A stretch of DNA of 25,478 nucleotides from a virus: positions 1 to 25,478 of the IMG/VR virus record IMGVR_UViG_3300010430_000421. One strand, written 5' to 3'. Below, one piece after another: positions 21,457-25,478 of this stretch (its first letter is position 1; each line of letters opens with the position of its first letter). A program made the position numbers and the translations under genes. The notes below the pieces were generated by a model that had not been told where the DNA came from, did not search any database, and saw only the letters and a program-made list of their open reading frames with translations.

Positions 21457-21930
21457 ATGACCGAGTATATTGCAAATATGGCAGGGGAAAAGGCCCCAGG
21501 CAAAAGCCCTCATTCCGCGGGCGAGGTTTATGTATCCGATGGATATATCGATCTCACGGTAGCATTAGAGGAAGATGATCTTGTTTCTCTGTGCATTTTA
21601 CCGCCCAAGTGCGTACCGCTCGGATTTGCGATCGAGTGCGAGGATCTGGACACCGGCACCACGATTACCTTGACCGGTGGCCTCAAAACTCGCGCCGGTA
21701 CCGACCTGATCGCGGACCACGATTTTTTTGTGGATTCAGCAGTGGGCCAGGCCGGCGGGTTACAGGGCAAGGAATGGATCGCAGGAAATTTTGATAATCT
21801 GCGAGTGGCCTATTCTCAGACCGAGGAAACCCTTGTCGCGCTCAAAGTCACGGCCGCCCCAACCGGCGGCGGAGTCGGCGGAGTGCGCGGCGCCTTGACC
21901 TATCGCGCCCAGGAGCAGCAGGACTATTAG
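21457..21930 (+). CDS. Probable capsid decoration or minor head protein
   Basis: A 157-residue protein with beta-rich pattern (GYIDLTVALEEDDLVSLCIL, TTITLTGGLKTRAG) and a glycine-rich tail (PTGGGVGGVRGALTY). Strong CAGGAGG site; lies directly after the coat gene. This position and size are typical of head-decoration or capsid-stabilising proteins that bind the shell exterior. No specific family recognised, so the call is positional. Confidence 0.55.
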   Translation: MTEYIANMAGEKAPGKSPHSAGEVYVSDGYIDLTVALEEDDLVSLCILPPKCVPLGFAIECEDLDTGTTITLTGGLKTRAGTDLIADHDFFVDSAVGQAGGLQGKEWIAGNFDNLRVAYSQTEETLVALKVTAAPTGGGVGGVRGALTYRAQEQQDY

Positions 21931-21973
21931 GCGCGATTGAATTCATCCTTTAGTTTACCACGCGATTAACCCA

Positions 21974-21998
21974 GGGGCCCCTGGCAGGCAGGGGCCCC
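21974..21998. promoter_or_regulatory. Perfect 10-bp GC hairpin before gene start
   Basis: GGGGCCCCTG (21974-21983) pairs exactly with CAGGGGCCCC (21989-21998) around a five-base loop. No T-run follows. It lies 25 bases before the ATG at 22023 and just upstream of ACAGGAGG. It resembles the hairpin at 9911-9937 in stem length and in the CAGGGGC stem word, suggesting a repeated mRNA element. Confidence 0.6.
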
Positions 21999-22022
21999 GC
22001 AACCAATAGGACAGGAGGCCTT

Positions 22023-22661
22023 ATGCTTATTAAATGCACGATGCGAGAGGGAATAACCGAGGCGGATATAGAGGGGTACCGATACACTTTCCGGCCGGAT
22101 GCGGCCGGCAATCCGCTTTGCAACGTAACCAAAGAGGGCCATATTAAGCAGCTTTTGAACATGGGCTCGCACTGTTACGTCGAATTTAAGCCGAAAGTAC
22201 CTTATGAACAGATGAGCGCAGCCGAAATTTTCGCACTACCCGACGGCGAGGCCGAGGACCATAAGGCCAGAATTCGGGAAGAACAAGCGCGAGCGGACGC
22301 GATCGAGGCCGAGAAAAAGGATAAGGCGGCCCAGGATCCGGAGGCCAGGATAAAAGCCCTGGAAGATAAACAGAAAGATACAACGCCACCGGTACAACAG
22401 AGCGCAGCCGCGAACCTGGCAGAAACCAGGATAACCGAGATCATTAACAGCTTTAGAACGCTATCTAAAAAGAGATTTGAAAGCTGGCTCGAAAATAACC
22501 GCGATCAAATAAAGATGATGCCGATCGATGTTAAGGCAGCCCTGGCTAAAAAGATAATTAAAACCTGGCCAGGCAAAGATCCGGAGATCGACGGCCTCAA
22601 TTTGGAGCAATATGCCACAAGCACCGACGCCACCAATAAAGGACATAGTAATAACAAGTAA
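22023..22661 (+). CDS. Hypothetical head-region protein (212 aa)
   Basis: N-terminal beta-like domain (residues 1-60: DIEGYRYTFRPDAAGNPLC, SHCYVEFKP), then an acidic/Lys-rich coiled-coil stretch (residues 80-125), then a helical C-terminal part (RITEIINSFRTLSKKRFESW, DVKAALAKKIIKTWPGKD). ACAGGAGG lies upstream. It overlaps the fibre gene by 50 bases. Lead-in domains like this occur in head-completion proteins of unnamed phages; role not established. Confidence 0.55.
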   Translation: MLIKCTMREGITEADIEGYRYTFRPDAAGNPLCNVTKEGHIKQLLNMGSHCYVEFKPKVPYEQMSAAEIFALPDGEAEDHKARIREEQARADAIEAEKKDKAAQDPEARIKALEDKQKDTTPPVQQSAAANLAETRITEIINSFRTLSKKRFESWLENNRDQIKMMPIDVKAALAKKIIKTWPGKDPEIDGLNLEQYATSTDATNKGHSNNK

Positions 22662-23964
22662 GGATCCGGAGCTGGTCGAGATCTTGAAAGAGATCAAGCA
22701 AACCCTGGATATACGCGAGGGGCGCCTGGGTGATACTGGTTTTAGATTCATAGATTATTATGAACTTATCGAGCTCCTGGCCGGTGATGAAACCATAACG
22801 ATTACGGTTTTACCTGGCGCCCACAACCACCCGCATAATGATTTATCCACGATCCAGGGCGGCACCACCGACGAGTATTATCATTTAACCCTGGCCGAAC
22901 ATGGGGCCCTGGGCACAATTCCGGATCATAACGACCTGGGCGCGATCCAGGGCGGTACCGCCACCGAGCGGTATCATTTGACCGCAGCCGAGCATGGCGC
23001 CCTGGGCACCCATCCGGACCATAACGACCTGGCCAATATCCAGGGCGGATCCGGATCCGAGCGATACCATTTGACCGCGGCCGAGGCCGGCAATTTACAC
23101 GCGCCTAATCTAATCGAGCAGTTAAATAGCAAAGTCGAGGTGCTTGACGCCGGCACCGGATCCATTAAGGCCTATGTGGATGGCGGCGAGCGCCTTGAAT
23201 TATTGGCCAATAGCCAAACTTTCGGCTGGATCCTCGGTGAGTCTATCGAGGTTCAACAGGCCTCTAACTGGATAAAATTTAAAATTGGGGCCAACGATGA
23301 ATTAATTATCGATGGTACCAGGATCCAGCTACCGACCGGATTAATTGAAACCAATACCAGTGCCCCTTTAGATTTAACCATTGATTGCGGCACCGATAAA
23401 ACTATCGTACTCGCGGATACCGTTTGGGATGATGTAAAAGTAACCCCAGGCGCCTTTCAATTTTCCGGATCCGGCGATCCGACCTTGATAAATTGGCAGC
23501 CAGGCGGCGCCGGCGCCACCTTTAAAATTTATGCGTTTTCAAAGAATGACAATGTTTTCGCAGTGGTTCAGATGCCCCACAAATACAAAGAGGGCACCGA
23601 TCTTGAATTTCATATCCATTGGACCCCGCACAACAGGGGCATAGCAGAGAGCGGCAACGCGGTAGGCTGGAAAGTCGATTATTCGATCTCAAATATTAAC
23701 GGTACTTTTCCGGCGTCCAGCACCGCGGATCTAAGCGATCTTACAACCGGCACCGACGATAAGCACGAAATAACGAGCTCGGTTGTGGTGAGCGGTACCG
23801 GATTGACCATATCTCATGTAATTATGCTCCGGATCTATCGCAGCGATACCGGCGCCGATGATACCTGGTCCGGTGTGACGGCCGCGCAATCGCCGGCGCT
23901 ATTGGAAATGGATATTCATTTCGAGATTGATACAATGGGATCCAGGCAGAATATAGTCAAATAG
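22612..23964 (+). CDS. Repeat-containing tail fibre or spike-like structural protein
   Basis: After about 75 residues, three 31-residue repeats follow (NDLGAIQGGTATERYHLTAA is the second), a motif typical of phage fibres, where GG-x-x-x-E-R-Y-H-L-T forms beta-turn trimers. A central region and a beta-sandwich C-terminus (LEFHIHWTPHNRG, SHVIMLRIYRSD) follow. At 450 residues it is a short fibre. Its place among head-completion genes suggests a head or neck fibre. Start overlaps the previous gene by 50 bases. Confidence 0.7.
   Translation: MPQAPTPPIKDIVITSKDPELVEILKEIKQTLDIREGRLGDTGFRFIDYYELIELLAGDETITITVLPGAHNHPHNDLSTIQGGTTDEYYHLTLAEHGALGTIPDHNDLGAIQGGTATERYHLTAAEHGALGTHPDHNDLANIQGGSGSERYHLTAAEAGNLHAPNLIEQLNSKVEVLDAGTGSIKAYVDGGERLELLANSQTFGWILGESIEVQQASNWIKFKIGANDELIIDGTRIQLPTGLIETNTSAPLDLTIDCGTDKTIVLADTVWDDVKVTPGAFQFSGSGDPTLINWQPGGAGATFKIYAFSKNDNVFAVVQMPHKYKEGTDLEFHIHWTPHNRGIAESGNAVGWKVDYSISNINGTFPASSTADLSDLTTGTDDKHEITSSVVVSGTGLTISHVIMLRIYRSDTGADDTWSGVTAAQSPALLEMDIHFEIDTMGSRQNIVK
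22837..23115 (+). repeat. Three tandem 93-base repeats in the fibre gene
   Basis: Units begin at 22837, 22930 and 23023, each coding NDL followed by IQGG and (E/R)YHLT. Spacing is exactly 93 bases (31 codons). Units 2 and 3 are the most alike early on; unit 3 diverges at its end (AGNLHAPN). Exact length conservation suggests duplication, which may allow repeat-number change. Confidence 0.75.
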
Positions 23965-23974
23965 GAGTCTAAAA

Positions 23975-24637
23975 ATGTCAGTAATCACAGTGGGCAGCGC
24001 AATAGATCAATTTGAAAGAAAGATCCTCGATGAGGGGAATGAGGATTGGACCGAGGCGGAAAACGTAACCTTGTTTAATAACGTAATCCGCACCATGATT
24101 AATTTAGTGCCCAAACTTCACAGCAAAACCGAGGCCGTCTTATTGGCGCCTGGCGTCCTGCAGTTTTTGCCGGCAAAAGGTATGGAGCTGGTTGATATTC
24201 CCTTGAATATGGGCGAAACCGGCCAGACCCCAGGATCCCCACCGCGAGAAACCACCCTAAAGATTTTTAACGATGTTTATCCGCAGTGGGCCCAGGCGCC
24301 GGAAGATACCGAGATCGAGCACTACATGAAAGACGATAACGAGGAACGCCGGTTTTATGTTTATCCACCGGTGCACAGCACGACGCCTGTATATGTCTTA
24401 ATCCAAATGAGCACTTTACCCGATCCGGTAGTCTATGACGTTTCAAACGATTGGAAATTGCTAACAATACCGGTCGAGGATCAATATATCGATGCGATTC
24501 ACAATGGTATGCTTTATATGTTTTACGACGATGATAGCGATAATCCAGGCAATACCCCGCGATCGCAAATGTATTATCAAAGATTTCAAACCGCCCTGCA
24601 GATCGAAACGGTTAAGCCCAGGCAGCGGCAATCCTAA
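23975..24637 (+). CDS. Probable head-tail adaptor protein
   Basis: A 220-residue protein with a helical start (IDQFERKILDEGNEDWTEAE, NVIRTMINLVPKLH) followed by strand-rich regions (GVLQFLPAKGMELVDIPLN, ERRFYVYPPV) and a helical end. This order resembles phage adaptor proteins of the DUF6682 type found downstream of N4-gp56 capsids, which sit under the portal. GGAGT lies ten bases before the ATG. The DUF assignment is from memory and needs a profile search. Confidence 0.6.
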   Translation: MSVITVGSAIDQFERKILDEGNEDWTEAENVTLFNNVIRTMINLVPKLHSKTEAVLLAPGVLQFLPAKGMELVDIPLNMGETGQTPGSPPRETTLKIFNDVYPQWAQAPEDTEIEHYMKDDNEERRFYVYPPVHSTTPVYVLIQMSTLPDPVVYDVSNDWKLLTIPVEDQYIDAIHNGMLYMFYDDDSDNPGNTPRSQMYYQRFQTALQIETVKPRQRQS

Positions 24638-24650
24638 AGGAGTGTAGGCC

Positions 24651-25097
24651 ATGACAACAGTTTTATATAGGGTAAACGGCGGCGAGGTTGTCAAGATCTC
24701 GCCTACTAACCAGCAATTCGATCAAGTGGATTCTAATTATTGGGCGGTGGCCGCGGATCCGGCCTTTCCGGATGGTACCGAGCTCCGCCAGGACGAATCC
24801 GGCCCGATGCGCGTCCTGGGATACGCTAAGATCATGGACGGCGGCAGCTGCAGGAACGCAACGCAGCCCGAAATTGATGGATTCGCGGCCCTGGAAACGG
24901 CCGACGAAAACCTAATGGACCGCGACGGCGCAAAGGATCTCTTTCAAGCGCACCCGCGATTTAGAAAAATGATGATCGCCTTTGCCGATATTCTGAAAGA
25001 TGAGATCAATATTTTGCGAGCTGAACACGCTTTGCCGGCCCGCACTCTTAACCAGCTGAAAACGGCCATGCTAAACCGAATGAGCGAGAACGATTAA
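24651..25097 (+). CDS. Hypothetical structural-region protein (148 aa)
   Basis: AAGGAG precedes the ATG. N-terminal strands (TVLYRVNGGEVVKIS, NYWAVAADPAFPDG) lead to a helical C-terminal half (KDLFQAHPRFRKMMIAFADI, TLNQLKTAMLNRM). The latter ends with a motif common in short virion-associated or fibre-accessory phage proteins. One base separates its stop from the next start. No family recognised. Confidence 0.6.
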   Translation: MTTVLYRVNGGEVVKISPTNQQFDQVDSNYWAVAADPAFPDGTELRQDESGPMRVLGYAKIMDGGSCRNATQPEIDGFAALETADENLMDRDGAKDLFQAHPRFRKMMIAFADILKDEINILRAEHALPARTLNQLKTAMLNRMSEND

Positions 25098-25478
25098 ATG
25101 TTTACTCCAAGATCATACCCAACGGTAGAGGTTGCCGTCGATGTAGAAAACCGGCCGCCCGAATACAAGCAAGAGGGCGATATTGCCACGATCCGGCAGC
25201 CCTATATCGGCATAGGCTTAAAAGAGGCCAAAAATCGGATATGGCTTTTAGTCGATGGTTTAGAACAGCTTGAATTTGGCGATTTTCACTATTCGGTTTT
25301 AGAACCATTTGATCCGACCGGCGCCTATTCGCCTAAAGAAAATTACACGCGATTTGACCGCCGGCGCTATTGTGTGCCCCTGGCCAGGCTTAACCAGGTT
25401 TTTACGATCGATCTCAACAGGGCCAAGGATATGAACGATGCCTATCAACCGTTTTACACGATGGACGAGGATAATCAT
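25098..25478 (+). CDS. Partial structural protein, runs off right edge
   Basis: ATG at 25098 follows the previous stop; the frame is open for 127 codons to the window end. The visible part is beta-rich (GDIATIRQPYIGIGLKEAKN, RIWLLVDGLEQLEFGDFHY, RRRYCVPLARLNQVFTID). This could be an interface or neck protein that follows an adaptor, but no family can be named. Confidence 0.65.
   Translation, partial: MFTPRSYPTVEVAVDVENRPPEYKQEGDIATIRQPYIGIGLKEAKNRIWLLVDGLEQLEFGDFHYSVLEPFDPTGAYSPKENYTRFDRRRYCVPLARLNQVFTIDLNRAKDMNDAYQPFYTMDEDNH

Noticed and set aside
20591-21475. Long 294-residue reverse-strand frame under the major capsid gene
   Set aside because: It is a shadow of the capsid gene; the codon style and ribosome sites all favour the plus strand.

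Overview
This window is a piece of a tailed double-stranded DNA bacteriophage or prophage genome. It carries a replication module, a lysis module and a nearly complete head module: small and large terminase, P22-type portal, scaffold, N4-gp56-type major capsid and head-completion genes. Genes are small, tightly packed and mostly overlapping (ATGA, GTGA and TTGA junctions). A lipobox protein, a spanin-like protein and an LLH-type holin suggest a Gram-negative host, but nothing identifies the host genus. Base composition looks balanced, near half GC. No integrase, tRNA, rRNA, insertion sequence or CRISPR array was seen, and no stretch over 300 bases lacks a gene.

Layout. Positions 1-1142 hold six short leftward genes, one cut by the left edge, read from a promoter with perfect -35 and -10 boxes at 1181-1210. 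Facing it is a rightward operon: a 71-aa Cro/CI-like regulator, a lambda-O-like replication initiator with iteron-like repeats and an adjacent AT-rich stretch inside the gene (candidate origin, 1844-1990), a probable helicase loader, and an NlpC/P60 hydrolase. Positions 3315-8143 hold small accessory genes: a PD-(D/E)XK-like nuclease, an AT-hook peptide followed by an in-frame TGA, a membrane-anchored coiled-coil protein, a Tad1/Acb2-like candidate anti-defence protein, several zinc-binding mini-proteins and a 39-aa membrane peptide missed by a length filter. A terminator lies at 8241-8277. Positions 8312-9661 encode a membrane coiled-coil protein, a holin and a lipoprotein. From 9710 the packaging and head genes follow.

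The head module holds most of the unusual content. A 120-aa ORF just before the large terminase looks stitched from a Tat-like signal, a capsid fragment and a portal fragment. A secreted fibronectin-III protein sits between terminase and portal. Seven consecutive small disordered, mostly very basic proteins lie between portal and scaffold. Between scaffold and major capsid sit a left-handed beta-helix (hexapeptide) acyltransferase and a 55-aa divergent CsrA-family protein. The capsid gene then has a 147-base untranslated leader with three GGA triplets, one of them in the ribosome binding site, and alternative pairings for that site. This suggests, but does not prove, phage-encoded translational control of capsid synthesis.

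Across the whole window GGATCC occurs about 60 times by eye, roughly ten times the chance expectation, and GAGCTC and CTGCAG are also common. This is the opposite of the restriction-site avoidance normally seen in phages.
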